Shown piece by piece: positions 51,547 through 59,197 of a DNA stretch of 64,000 bases (positions are counted from its first letter, which is position 1; the number at the start of each line of letters is the position of its first letter). Below the pieces are notes generated by a model. The model was given only the letters and a program-made list of their open reading frames with translations, was not told the DNA's origin and ran no database searches. The DNA is from JAJZNI01 sp035624785 (lineage in GTDB: Bacteria > Chloroflexota > Dormibacteria > Aeolococcales > Aeolococcaceae), in the NCBI GenBank assembly GCA_035624785.1, contig DASPQV010000028.1, positions 1 through 64,000 of the forward strand. Reading direction: 5' to 3'. The translations under genes were made by a program, and so were the position numbers.

Positions 51547-52565
51547 TGGACGGCTGGCGGGTGAGCGACGAGCAGCTGGAGGGCTGGCTGGTCAGCCTTC
51601 TGGACGGCACCCGGCGGGTCGTGGCCCCCGTGGCGGAGGACGGTCTGACCCTGTTCAGGGAGGTCACCTCGGCGGACGAGATCCGCCTCGCCACGCGCCA
51701 CCCCAGAACCCGCCTGCCGGCCAAGGAAACCCTGCTGCCCGCCACCGAGGTGCTGTTCTCCTACCGGTTGGAGGCCGGCGGGGTGGCCCTCGAGGTACCC
51801 CCGCAGCCGTCCGACCAGGTGGTGATCGGGCTGCGCCCCTGCGATGCCGCCGGGACGGCGCGGCTCGACGAGGTCCTCCTCGCCGATTCGCACTACGCGG
51901 ATCGGCGGCGCCGGACGGCGCTGGTCACGGTGGCCTGCACCAGCGCCGGGCCCGCCTGCTTCTGCACCGCGGTGGGCGGATCCCCCGGGGGCACGGAGGC
52001 CGCCGACCTCCAGGTCGTCCCCCTCCAAGGCAGCTGGCTGGTCCGCCCCCTGACCGACCAGGGCACCACCCTGGTCGCGGGCTCGGCGGAGGGCTGGCCA
52101 GAGGCCAGCGACGAGGATTGGATGGCGGCGGAGGGGCAGCGTCGCGCCGTCGAGGCCACGATCACCACCGAACCGATCCCCTCGGAATGGGTGAGGGGGC
52201 TGGCGGAGCGCTTCGACGCCCCCGCCTGGCAGGCTCTGGCGGAGCGCTGTCTCGGCTGCGGTCTCTGCGCCTACGTCTGCCCCAGCTGCGCCTGCTTCGA
52301 CATCAGCGACGCGGGGGGCGCCCTCTGCGGCAGTCGCTGCCGCACCTGGGACAGCTGCGGCTTCCGCCAGTTCACCGTGCATGCCGGCGGCTACAACCCG
52401 CGGCCGTCCCACCTCGCCCGCCATCGCCAGCGCGTCCTCCACAAGTTCGCCTGGTTCCCCCTCGAGCACGGCGCCCTGATGTGCGTGGGCTGCGGGCGCT
52501 GCGTCGAGCTCTGCCCCGCCGGCATCGACATCCGCCAGTCCGTGGTCCGGGTGATGTCAGGGTGA
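51546..52565 (+). CDS. 4Fe-4S protein, FlxB/AsrA-like subunit
   Basis: A 339-residue protein of the family that includes anaerobic sulfite reductase subunit A, sulfhydrogenase beta and FlxB. The N-terminal region (VVAPVAEDGLTLFREVTSAD) and VVIGLRPCDAAGTARLDEVL are typical. The C-terminus carries two ferredoxin-type clusters, CLGCGLCAYVCPSCAC (about 236) and CVGCGRCVELCP (about 322-333), with CGSRCRTWDSCGF between them. Such subunits carry electrons between the NAD(P)/FAD subunit (next gene) and the HdrA/MvhD core. Start and stop overlap both neighbours. Confidence 0.85.
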   Translation: MDGWRVSDEQLEGWLVSLLDGTRRVVAPVAEDGLTLFREVTSADEIRLATRHPRTRLPAKETLLPATEVLFSYRLEAGGVALEVPPQPSDQVVIGLRPCDAAGTARLDEVLLADSHYADRRRRTALVTVACTSAGPACFCTAVGGSPGGTEAADLQVVPLQGSWLVRPLTDQGTTLVAGSAEGWPEASDEDWMAAEGQRRAVEATITTEPIPSEWVRGLAERFDAPAWQALAERCLGCGLCAYVCPSCACFDISDAGGALCGSRCRTWDSCGFRQFTVHAGGYNPRPSHLARHRQRVLHKFAWFPLEHGALMCVGCGRCVELCPAGIDIRQSVVRVMSG

Positions 52566-53383
52566 ACGACTTCCTGCCCCAGCTGATGCGGGTGGCCGAG
52601 GCGCGCCAGGAGACCGCCGACGTCCGCACCCTGCGCCTCGAGCCGGTCGAACCTGACCGGGAGCTCCGATGGAGGGCCGGCCAGTTTGGCCTGTTCTCGG
52701 TCTTCGGCGCCGGCGAGTGCGCCCTCACCATCGCCAACCCGCCGACCCGGGGCGGCGGCCTGGAGTGCACCTTCCGCCGAGTGGGCCGGGTGACGGATGG
52801 GCTCGACCGCGTCTCGGCCGGAGAGGTGGTGGGTTTCCGAGGGCCGTACGGCAACAGCTTCCCGGTCGAGGACTGGCTCGGTCGCGACCTGGTCTTCGTC
52901 GGCGGCGGGATCGGCATGGCGGCGGTGGCGGCGCCGCTCCGCCTGGTTCTCGACCGGCGTGAGGACTTCGGCGAGGTGGTCGTCCTCAACGGGGCCCGGA
53001 CCGCCGCCGACCTGGTATTCGCCGGCGAAGCCGATGCCTGGCGGCGGCGGGGCGTCCGGGTGGTCCGCACCGTCGATCCCGGCGGCGAGCGACCAGGCTG
53101 GGACGGGGAGGTGGGGCTCATCCCGGACGTCTTCGAGCGGCTCGCCCTGCCACCGGACGGCCGGATGGTGGTGGTCTGCGGGCCACCGGTGATGCTCGGA
53201 TCGATGCTGCGCGCCCTCGACCGGCTGGGGTACTCACCGGAGCGGGTCGTGACCACCCTGGAGAACCGGATGAAATGCGGCTTCGGCGAGTGCGGGCACT
53301 GCAACGTCGGACCCTTCGTGGTCTGCCGCGACGGACCGGTGATCAGCGCGGCGCAGCTCAGGCGCCTGCCGCCCGACCTCTGA
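52562..53383 (+). CDS. FAD/NAD(P)-binding subunit, FlxA/AsrB-like
   Basis: A 273-residue protein of the ferredoxin-reductase superfamily (PyrK, AsrB, hydrogenase gamma, FlxA). Its FAD-binding barrel (about 10-95, RWRAGQFGLFSVFGAGE; FRGPYGNSFP) is followed by an NAD(P) domain with VFVGGGIGMAAVAAPLRLVL and VCGPPVML. The last part (CGFGECGHCNVGPFVVC) binds a [2Fe-2S] cluster. The GTG start overlaps the previous stop by 4 nt. It should be the NAD(P)(H) port of the complex, by analogy with FlxA in Flx-Hdr systems. Ten bases separate it from the beta-subunit gene, which has its own AAAGGAG site. Confidence 0.88.
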   Translation: MNDFLPQLMRVAEARQETADVRTLRLEPVEPDRELRWRAGQFGLFSVFGAGECALTIANPPTRGGGLECTFRRVGRVTDGLDRVSAGEVVGFRGPYGNSFPVEDWLGRDLVFVGGGIGMAAVAAPLRLVLDRREDFGEVVVLNGARTAADLVFAGEADAWRRRGVRVVRTVDPGGERPGWDGEVGLIPDVFERLALPPDGRMVVVCGPPVMLGSMLRALDRLGYSPERVVTTLENRMKCGFGECGHCNVGPFVVCRDGPVISAAQLRRLPPDL

Positions 53384-53393
53384 AAGGAGCGTG

Positions 53394-54368
53394 ATGACCA
53401 TACCGACCGAGAAGCCCGCCGCCGAGCGGGGCTGGAACGCGGAGACCGCGGAAGGCGAGCTCGAGAAGGCATCGGAGTTCGCCGACAGCCTCGGCATCCA
53501 CGAGTCGCTCGGCCTCGACGAGCCGGCCGGACCCCTGGCCCATCCCGCCGAGCCGTGGCTGCGCGATGACCGCCTGCCTCACATCTGGTGCCCGGGCTGC
53601 GGCATCGGGGTGGCGGTCTCCGCGTTCGTCGCCGCGCTCCGAGAGGCGGAGGTGGACCCCCAGCGCCTGGCCCTGGTATCCGGGATCGGCTGCACCGGCC
53701 GGGTCGCCGGGTACATGCGCTGCGACAGCTTCCACACCACCCACGGACGGGCCGTCCCCTTCGCGATGGGGCTGCATCTCGGCAACCCGGCGCTCAAGGT
53801 CGTGGTCTTCAGCGGTGACGGCGATCTGGTCGCCATCGGCGGCAACCACCTGATCCACGCCGCCCGCCGGAATGCCGACCTGACCGTCTTCTGCGTCAAC
53901 AACTTCACCTACGGGATGACCGGCGGTCAGAGCGGCCCCACGACCCAGGAGGGGGCGCGAACGTCGACGGCCCCCTACGGGAGCGTCGAGGTCCCGTTCA
54001 ACCTGCCCCGGCTCGTCGCGGCGGCGGGGGCCACCTACGTAGCCCGATGGACGGTGCTCGACCTCGGCCGGCTGCGCCGCTCGATGGTCGAAGCCCTCGG
54101 TCACCGCGGCTTCGCCTTCGTCGAGATCGTATCCCCGTGCCCCGTGTACTACGGCCGGCGCAACCGGCTGGGGGAGGCCATCGACGAGGTGCGCTACTAC
54201 CACGAGAACACCGTGGTCGACAATGCCGCGCCGCTCGACTCCCTCGACCTGCTGCTCGGCCAGCGGATCACGGTGGGCAAGTTCGTGGACAGCGTGAGAC
54301 CCACCTTCGAGGAGGCGGTCGGCGAGCGCCTGGTCGAGAAGGCGCAGGCCGATCTCAGGAGGCGATGA
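53394..54368 (+). CDS. korB: 2-oxoacid:ferredoxin oxidoreductase, beta subunit (second system)
   Basis: A 324-residue TPP-binding subunit. It has C66/C69 in IWCPGCGIGVAVSAF, C100 in SGIGCTGRVAGYM, HTTHGRAVPFAMG, GDGD at 141-144 and NN at 169-170 in FCVNNFTYGMTGGQSGPTT, all intact. The 60-residue N-terminal extension before the core is unusual and not conserved-looking. I chose the ATG at 53394, 4 nt after AAAGGAG, over the GTG at 53391. Overlaps the gamma gene by 4 nt. It completes the alpha (47004) and delta (46679) subunits, although it is separated from them by the Hdr/Flx genes. Confidence 0.93.
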   Translation: MTIPTEKPAAERGWNAETAEGELEKASEFADSLGIHESLGLDEPAGPLAHPAEPWLRDDRLPHIWCPGCGIGVAVSAFVAALREAEVDPQRLALVSGIGCTGRVAGYMRCDSFHTTHGRAVPFAMGLHLGNPALKVVVFSGDGDLVAIGGNHLIHAARRNADLTVFCVNNFTYGMTGGQSGPTTQEGARTSTAPYGSVEVPFNLPRLVAAAGATYVARWTVLDLGRLRRSMVEALGHRGFAFVEIVSPCPVYYGRRNRLGEAIDEVRYYHENTVVDNAAPLDSLDLLLGQRITVGKFVDSVRPTFEEAVGERLVEKAQADLRRR

Positions 54369-54955
54369 GCGAGATGACCGACGCCGGATCCCCAGCTTCC
54401 GATCGGGTCCAAGTCCGCTTCGCCGGTTTCGGCGGGCAGGGAATCATCCTGGCCGGGTCGATCCTCGGCCAGGCGGCGGTGGTCCACTCGGGGCACAACG
54501 CCGTGATGTCCGAGGACTATGGGCCCGAATCGCGGGGGGGATCCTGCACGGCGGAGATCGTGATCGCCGACTCTGAGATCGACTACCCCCGGGTCACCCG
54601 TCCGGACGTGCTGGTCCTGATGTCTCAGCAGGCCTACGACAAGTACGCTCCGGGCAGGCCAGCGGGCTCGGTGCTGATCGTCGACGAGGACCTCGTCGAC
54701 CTCGGTTCGGCACCTCCTGCGGACGTTCTGCGAGCCCCGGCGACCCGGATCGCAGAGGAGCTCGGCCGGCGCATCGTGGCCAACATCGTCATGCTCGGCT
54801 TCCTGGCCGGGGCGACCGGGATCGTCGACATCGAGATGCTCCGCCGCGCCGTCGCCGCCGCGGTGCCCCGGGGCAGCGAGCCCCTCAACCTCGCGGCCGT
54901 CAACCGCGGCTACGAGCACGCTCGCGCGATCGCCGGCGGAGCCCAGCGCCGGTGA
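54365..54955 (+). CDS. korC: 2-oxoacid:ferredoxin oxidoreductase, gamma subunit (second system)
   Basis: A 196-residue gamma subunit. The N-terminal motif VRFAGFGGQGIILAGSILGQ, followed by SEDYGPESRGGSCTAEIVI and PDVLVLMSQQAYDKYAP, matches KorC/VorC-type subunits, with the C-terminal NIVMLGFLAGATGIVD also conserved. Overlaps of 4 nt with both neighbours show tight coupling. The four subunits would give a delta-alpha-beta-gamma enzyme of the 2-oxoglutarate oxidoreductase type. The substrate is inferred from the family, not shown. Confidence 0.93.
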   Translation: MSEMTDAGSPASDRVQVRFAGFGGQGIILAGSILGQAAVVHSGHNAVMSEDYGPESRGGSCTAEIVIADSEIDYPRVTRPDVLVLMSQQAYDKYAPGRPAGSVLIVDEDLVDLGSAPPADVLRAPATRIAEELGRRIVANIVMLGFLAGATGIVDIEMLRRAVAAAVPRGSEPLNLAAVNRGYEHARAIAGGAQRR

Positions 54956-56226
54956 GCCTGCTCACCCTTCCGCAGGACGACCTGATGGCTCGGATCGCCG
55001 GGATCTCCGGGCAGAACGTGGATGCCTGCTACCAGTGCGGCCGGTGCACCGCGGCCTGTCCCTTCTCCTTCTCGCCGCAGCGGGTCATCCGCCATCTCCA
55101 GCTCGGACAGGTCGACCGGGCCGTGAGCCTGGAGACGGTTCGGTCCTGCGCCAGCTGCTTCGCCTGCACCGCAGTGTGCCCCAAGGGCATCGACCCGGCG
55201 CGCATCATCCGCGCACTTCGCGAGGTGTCGTCGGAGCGGCACGGGCCGCCCTGGCGTGGCTGGCTGTTCGCCAACAACGACCGGTTGGCGCGGATGGGCA
55301 GCCGGCTCGCCCCGGTCAGCAACTGGATGCTCCGGGCTCCCGGGGCCGGCCTGGCGGAGCAGTTCGGGCTGGGCATCCATCGCAAGCGCCGGGTGCCCCG
55401 CTTCGCCAGGTCGACGTTCCCGGCGTGGTTTCGCGGCCGGACCCCGATCGGCGATGGCAGGAGGGGCGCGGTCCTGCTCTTCCACGACACCTTCATGGAC
55501 TACAACCACCCGGAGACGGGGATCGCGGCCACCGAGCTGCTCGAGCTGGCCGGCTTCCGGGTCGAGCTCACCGACACCGTCTGCTGCGGCCGGCCGATGA
55601 TCTCCAAGGGCTTCATCGACTCGGCCCGGGAGCATGCTCGGAGCAACGTCGAACGGCTTCACCGGCGGGCCGCCGAGGGCCTCCCGGTGGTCGGCTGCGA
55701 GCCGTCCTGCCTGCTCGCGCTGCGCAGCGAGTACCCCGAGCTGCTGCGCGGAACCGACCTCGCCGAGAAGGCGGCGACGGTCGCCCGGCGGTGCGTCCTG
55801 CTCGACGAGCTGCTGCTTCCCCTGGCAAGGCGCGGCGACCTCGGGATCCGCTTCGAGGGCCGCGGCCCGGTGCTCTTCCACGCTCACTGCCAACAGAAGG
55901 CCTTCGGCTCGCCCGGGGCCGGCCTCGCCCTCCTCGGCCTGGCCGGGTATGACCCGGAGGCGGTGGACACCGCCTGCTGCGGGATGGCCGGCGCCTTCGG
56001 CTACGAGAGGGAGCACTTCGGGCTGTCGCGAGCCCAGGGGGAGCGCGAGCTGTTCCCCGCGGTGCGCGCCCATCCGGAGGCGCGGGTCGTGGTCACGGGC
56101 ATGTCCTGCCGCCACCAGATCCAGGACTTCACGGGGCGGCGGGTGCAGCACCTGGCGGAGGCGCTCCGCGACGCGGTTGCCGAGGACCCGGGCCAGGATC
56201 AGGGTCCGGCCGCGGGGCGCCCATGA
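54952..56226 (+). CDS. GlpC/HdrD-like Fe-S protein (HdrC domain plus two CCG domains)
   Basis: 424 residues. An HdrC-type ferredoxin domain is first: CYQCGRCTAACPFSF (about 25-39) and CASCFACTAVCPKG (about 64-77). Two CCG-type domains follow. The first has DTVCCGRP and GCEPSC, but its N-terminal cysteine position reads FHDTFMDY, as in GlpC/GlcF. The second is complete: HAHCQQKAFG, DTACCGMAGAFG and GMSCRHQ. In heterodisulfide reductases the CCG domains bind the noncubane 4Fe-4S clusters that reduce disulfides; in GlpC/GlcF relatives they pass electrons to other acceptors such as quinone. GTG start overlaps korC by 4 nt. It is the last gene of the operon and would be the high-potential exit site. 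Confidence 0.88.
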   Translation: MSLLTLPQDDLMARIAGISGQNVDACYQCGRCTAACPFSFSPQRVIRHLQLGQVDRAVSLETVRSCASCFACTAVCPKGIDPARIIRALREVSSERHGPPWRGWLFANNDRLARMGSRLAPVSNWMLRAPGAGLAEQFGLGIHRKRRVPRFARSTFPAWFRGRTPIGDGRRGAVLLFHDTFMDYNHPETGIAATELLELAGFRVELTDTVCCGRPMISKGFIDSAREHARSNVERLHRRAAEGLPVVGCEPSCLLALRSEYPELLRGTDLAEKAATVARRCVLLDELLLPLARRGDLGIRFEGRGPVLFHAHCQQKAFGSPGAGLALLGLAGYDPEAVDTACCGMAGAFGYEREHFGLSRAQGERELFPAVRAHPEARVVVTGMSCRHQIQDFTGRRVQHLAEALRDAVAEDPGQDQGPAAGRP

Positions 56227-56301
56227 TGCTGCCCACCCGTTGTGAAGCTTTTCTGTCCACAACAGGCCAGCGCCGGCTGAGCGTCCGACCAGCTCCGGGA
56301 A

Positions 56302-56324
56302 CCCCTTGATCGCCCGATCAGGGG
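56302..56324. terminator. bidirectional hairpin between convergent genes
   Basis: CCCC-T-TGATCG and CGATCA-GGGG form a 10-bp stem with a single bulged T and a tight CC centre, between the convergent stops at 56226 and 56404. There is no clear T-run on either side, so it is a terminator by position and stability only. Confidence 0.5.
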
Positions 56325-56403
56325 CAGCGGACGAAGCACCGACGAGGCGTGCCCCGCCGATCTTCCCAAAAGCGTCAGTGCGCACGGCCGAGTGTCGCCA
56401 GGC

Positions 56404-57951
56404 CTAGGAAGACTCCTCCTCGCTGGAGGGTACCGACCAGGTGGCGGCCGGGCTGGCCCCAGGTCCCTCTCCGTACACCTCGATGGGAACCAGGGAGAGG
56501 CGCAGGCGGGGAAGCGCCCACCAGGCGGGTAGGACGAGGACGAGCCGCAGGGCACGCCGCTCGAGCAGGCCGAACCATGCGCTGGCCACCAGGGCAGCGC
56601 CGAGGACGCACAGCCCGGCGAGGGTAACGACGTACCCCGGACCGTGGAGGCTCGGGTCCGAGAACACCCAGAGCATGGCCCCTATGAAGGTCACGGTGAT
56701 CCCAGCCGCGGTGGTGGCCGCGAGCCGCGCCCGGAGCCGGGGCTCGATGTAGCGCTGGACCACCAGCATGATCAGGACCACGGTCGGGAGCAAGAAGAAG
56801 CCGACGTCCTGGTGCAGCCAGGTGAAGACGGCGTCGTTGGCAGCCCCCGCCGCCTTCGGGTCGCCCTGACCGAAGAAGCTCTCGTGAAGCTCGATGAGGT
56901 AGCCGCCGACCACCACGGTGGCGAAGCTGGCCATCCACGCGGTAGCAGCCGCCACCCGCAAGGGCCGGAACAGGCCGCGCCCGGCAGCGAGCGAGACCAG
57001 GGTGACGAGGCCGCCGAGCATGACGGTCATCCCGGTGACGATGTCGTCTCCGGCGATCCCATTGTTGGCCCCGGATTGGAAGAGAGTGGGCGGGCCCCAG
57101 GTGGTGAAGCCCATGGCCAGGTACATGACCGTGGTGCCCGCGATGCCCGCACCCACCATGGTCAGCCCAACCCGGCTGGCGGTCCGGGCGGCACGGCCGA
57201 AGCCCACCATCCCGAACTGGCGGGCGGCAACCGCGACCAGCAGCGCCATCACCGCCACCACCATGTCGTGGGAATGGGAACCGACCAGGTTGGCGGTGAA
57301 GGTGCCGAGATCCAGCCCCTGGAACTTCAGGTAGGCCGCGAGCGGCGCCGGCCAGGCTCCGAACTCGAGCAGCCAGCCGGCGAGGTGGCCCATCAGAGCG
57401 GCCGCGAGCATGGACGCGCTAGCCGCCAGGGCCACCCAGAACGCAAGGGACCGCGCCGCCGGAGCCTTGCGGATGGCCTCGATGACCATCCCGGCGATCA
57501 GCATCAGGAGGATCTCGTCGAGGGCGAAGAAGCCGACGATCTGGGTCCACATCGCAGCCTCGGCGCCGGGGATCCGGGTGTCGAAGATCCCGCCGATGCC
57601 GTCGGCCAGGGTGGCCACCACCACCCCGATCGTGATCCAGAGGCGAACGTGGGCGGATCGCAGGGAGAGGACCTGGCAGGCCATCAGGCCGAGCAGCCCG
57701 ACCATGGCGATGAGCAACCCATGCAGGTACATCACGTGCCAGAAGTCGGGCGTGGCGCTGGCGCTGGGCTCTGACTCGAAGGGGTTGGAGATGAGGATGC
57801 TGCCCAGCGAGAAGGCGATCATCCAGGCGATCACGAAGAACGCGAGCCGCTTGGGAGTGAGCCAGGCGAGCCGTCCGGGCAGTGCCGGGGGGTCCTCGAC
57901 CGGCGGCGGCTCCGTCCCATCAGCGGAGCCGGCGAGTGCGCTCCTGGTCAT
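56404..57951 (-). CDS. 12-helix membrane protein with intramembrane histidines (unknown)
   Basis: A 515-residue integral membrane protein with about 12 hydrophobic helices between residues 36 and 463 and acidic, Ser/Pro-rich ends. Histidines sit in or next to several helices: H72 and H77 (FWHVMYLHGLLIAMVG), H101, H189 (LMGHLAGW), H226/H228 (VGSHSHDMVVAVM), H355 (IELHESFFG), H380 (TWLHQDVGFFLLP) and H436. Such a set could ligate haem or metal, as in haem-copper oxidases or b-type cytochromes, but the diagnostic motifs of those families (such as the helix VI H-x3-Y) are missing. I therefore leave it unassigned. The start at 57951 is fixed by GGGAGG 7 nt upstream. It is convergent with the Kor-Hdr operon. 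Confidence 0.78.
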   Translation of the reverse strand: MTRSALAGSADGTEPPPVEDPPALPGRLAWLTPKRLAFFVIAWMIAFSLGSILISNPFESEPSASATPDFWHVMYLHGLLIAMVGLLGLMACQVLSLRSAHVRLWITIGVVVATLADGIGGIFDTRIPGAEAAMWTQIVGFFALDEILLMLIAGMVIEAIRKAPAARSLAFWVALAASASMLAAALMGHLAGWLLEFGAWPAPLAAYLKFQGLDLGTFTANLVGSHSHDMVVAVMALLVAVAARQFGMVGFGRAARTASRVGLTMVGAGIAGTTVMYLAMGFTTWGPPTLFQSGANNGIAGDDIVTGMTVMLGGLVTLVSLAAGRGLFRPLRVAAATAWMASFATVVVGGYLIELHESFFGQGDPKAAGAANDAVFTWLHQDVGFFLLPTVVLIMLVVQRYIEPRLRARLAATTAAGITVTFIGAMLWVFSDPSLHGPGYVVTLAGLCVLGAALVASAWFGLLERRALRLVLVLPAWWALPRLRLSLVPIEVYGEGPGASPAATWSVPSSEEESS

Positions 57952-58308
57952 GCCGTGTCCTCCCGGCGGGGCCGGCGGCCCTATGGCGCCAGAGTCCTGC
58001 GCCATCTCATGTTGTAACGGCCAGCCATATTCGAGAAGAGCCAGGCGTCCCCTTGTGGTGGAGTCTCTCGGGCCTCCCGCTCATGGACCAGACCCCGCCA
58101 GGTCGTGAGAACGAGAAGTCGTTGATCCTTGGCCGCGAGGACCTTGGGCTCTAGAAGCTAGGGACCACGGCCCGCAGAAACATCCGCTTCCAGGCCGAAC
58201 AGATCCTCCTCACGGCTCGCTGGTCAATGCTCGGCCGGCCACCTGGAGGGAGCTCGAGAAGCTCGGGACCGCGCCTCTTTCCGCCTGTCCTAGGAGGAGG
58301 AGGGCGGG
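57952..58308. other. gene-free stretch
   Basis: These 357 bp upstream of the membrane-protein gene hold no credible coding region, RNA gene or clear repeat. They are slightly less GC-rich than their surroundings, which fits a promoter region, but no hexamer pair stands out. Confidence 0.5.
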
Positions 58309-58569
58309 TCAGTCGTCGACGTCGGCGGCGTGGGTCCGAGACAGGCGGCGGAGCTCGTCGGCGATCCGGCCGGCGACCGCCCGCCGGGTGGCCGCCGCGG
58401 CCAGCGTGGTCAGCTCGCCGTCGAGGCGGGCGAGGATGGCCTCCGCCTCGGCGTCGCACACCGGGACGCCGAGGGTCTCGGCGGTCGCCTCGACATCCTG
58501 CTGCCCGTAGGCGACGCTGAAGGTGAGCGGACGCCGCTCCTCGCGAAGTGCGCAGGCCCTGGTGGTCAC
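58309..58569 (-). CDS. small helical protein (unknown)
   Basis: An 86-residue acidic, helix-prone protein from a GTG at 58569 (TFSVAYGQQDVEATAETLGV, then EAEAILARLDGELTTLAAAA). It has no family motif I recognise. It is divergent from the hypC-like gene at 58680. Codon usage is normal for the window and the ribosome-binding site is unclear, so the gene is only moderately supported. Confidence 0.4.
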   Translation of the reverse strand: MTTRACALREERRPLTFSVAYGQQDVEATAETLGVPVCDAEAEAILARLDGELTTLAAAATRRAVAGRIADELRRLSRTHAADVDD

Positions 58570-58679
58570 CCCCCGAGGCTGATCGCCGCCTCAGGCGACC
58601 GCCAGTGCCTCCGGTCCCCAGGCTCATGGGCCCTGCGGCCCTGCCGTGAAGCCCGGCCCGAACGTAGCATGAGGTCGAC

Positions 58680-58925
58680 ATGGAAGTGGAGCTTCGGGGA
58701 GGAAGGGCAAGCGACCGGCCCGGCGCCTGCGGCGACGAGGTCTGCACCACCTGCTCGGACAGCGCGGTGCCCAGCCGGATCATCGAGCTGCGCGGCGAGC
58801 ATCTGGCCGTGGCCGAGATCCAGGGGACCCGGGCGGTGATCAGCGTCGCCCTGGTCGACGCCGCTCCCGGCGACACCGTGCTGGTGCACGCCCGGGAGGC
58901 GATCGCGGTGGTGGAGCGGGCCTGA
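58680..58925 (+). CDS. HypC-like protein, CTTC variant
   Basis: An 81-residue OB-fold protein of the HypC/HupF family. It lacks the normal N-terminal MCLGIP; instead it has ACGDEVCTTCSDSAVPSRII, a cysteine cluster seen in a second HypC form of actinobacterial hydrogenase operons (often CITC). The remainder (LAVAEIQGTRAVISVALVDAAPGDTVLVH) follows the HypC core. Because the catalytic Cys2 of HypC is absent, its job probably differs from the Fe(CN)2CO carrier role of HypC. The start ATG has GAGG 5 nt upstream. The true hypC follows after 2 bp. Confidence 0.83.
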   Translation: MEVELRGGRASDRPGACGDEVCTTCSDSAVPSRIIELRGEHLAVAEIQGTRAVISVALVDAAPGDTVLVHAREAIAVVERA

Positions 58926-58927
58926 CC

Positions 58928-59197
58928 GTGTGCCTCGGCATCCCCGGCGAGGTGGTCGCCCTGGGCGACCGGCCCGGCATGGCCACGGTGGAGGTCGGCG
59001 GCGTTCGCCGCCCGGTGAACGTCATGCTGGTCGAGCAGGAGGGGGTCGAGCCCGGTGACTGGGTGCTCATCCATGTCGGCTTCGCCCTGGCCAGGATCGA
59101 CGAGGAGGAGGCTCGGCTGACCCTCGATCACCTCGAGAAGATGGGGCAGGCCTACCAGGACGAGTTGCGCGCTCTCGCCGCCTCGCGAGCCGGATGA
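58928..59197 (+). CDS. hypC: [NiFe]-hydrogenase maturation chaperone HypC
   Basis: An 89-residue protein starting (GTG) with the signature MCLGIPGEVVAL. Its Cys2 binds the Fe(CN)2CO group together with HypD. PVNVMLVEQEGVEPGDWVLIHVGFALARID is the usual core (cited in two adjoining parts). Overlaps hypD by 4 nt. Confidence 0.95.
   Translation: MCLGIPGEVVALGDRPGMATVEVGGVRRPVNVMLVEQEGVEPGDWVLIHVGFALARIDEEEARLTLDHLEKMGQAYQDELRALAASRAG

Noticed and set aside
56404..57951. Haem-copper oxidase or nitric oxide reductase large subunit
   Set aside because: Helix count and histidines are suggestive, but the H-x3-Y, HH and H-x-H ligand motifs do not occur at the required helices.
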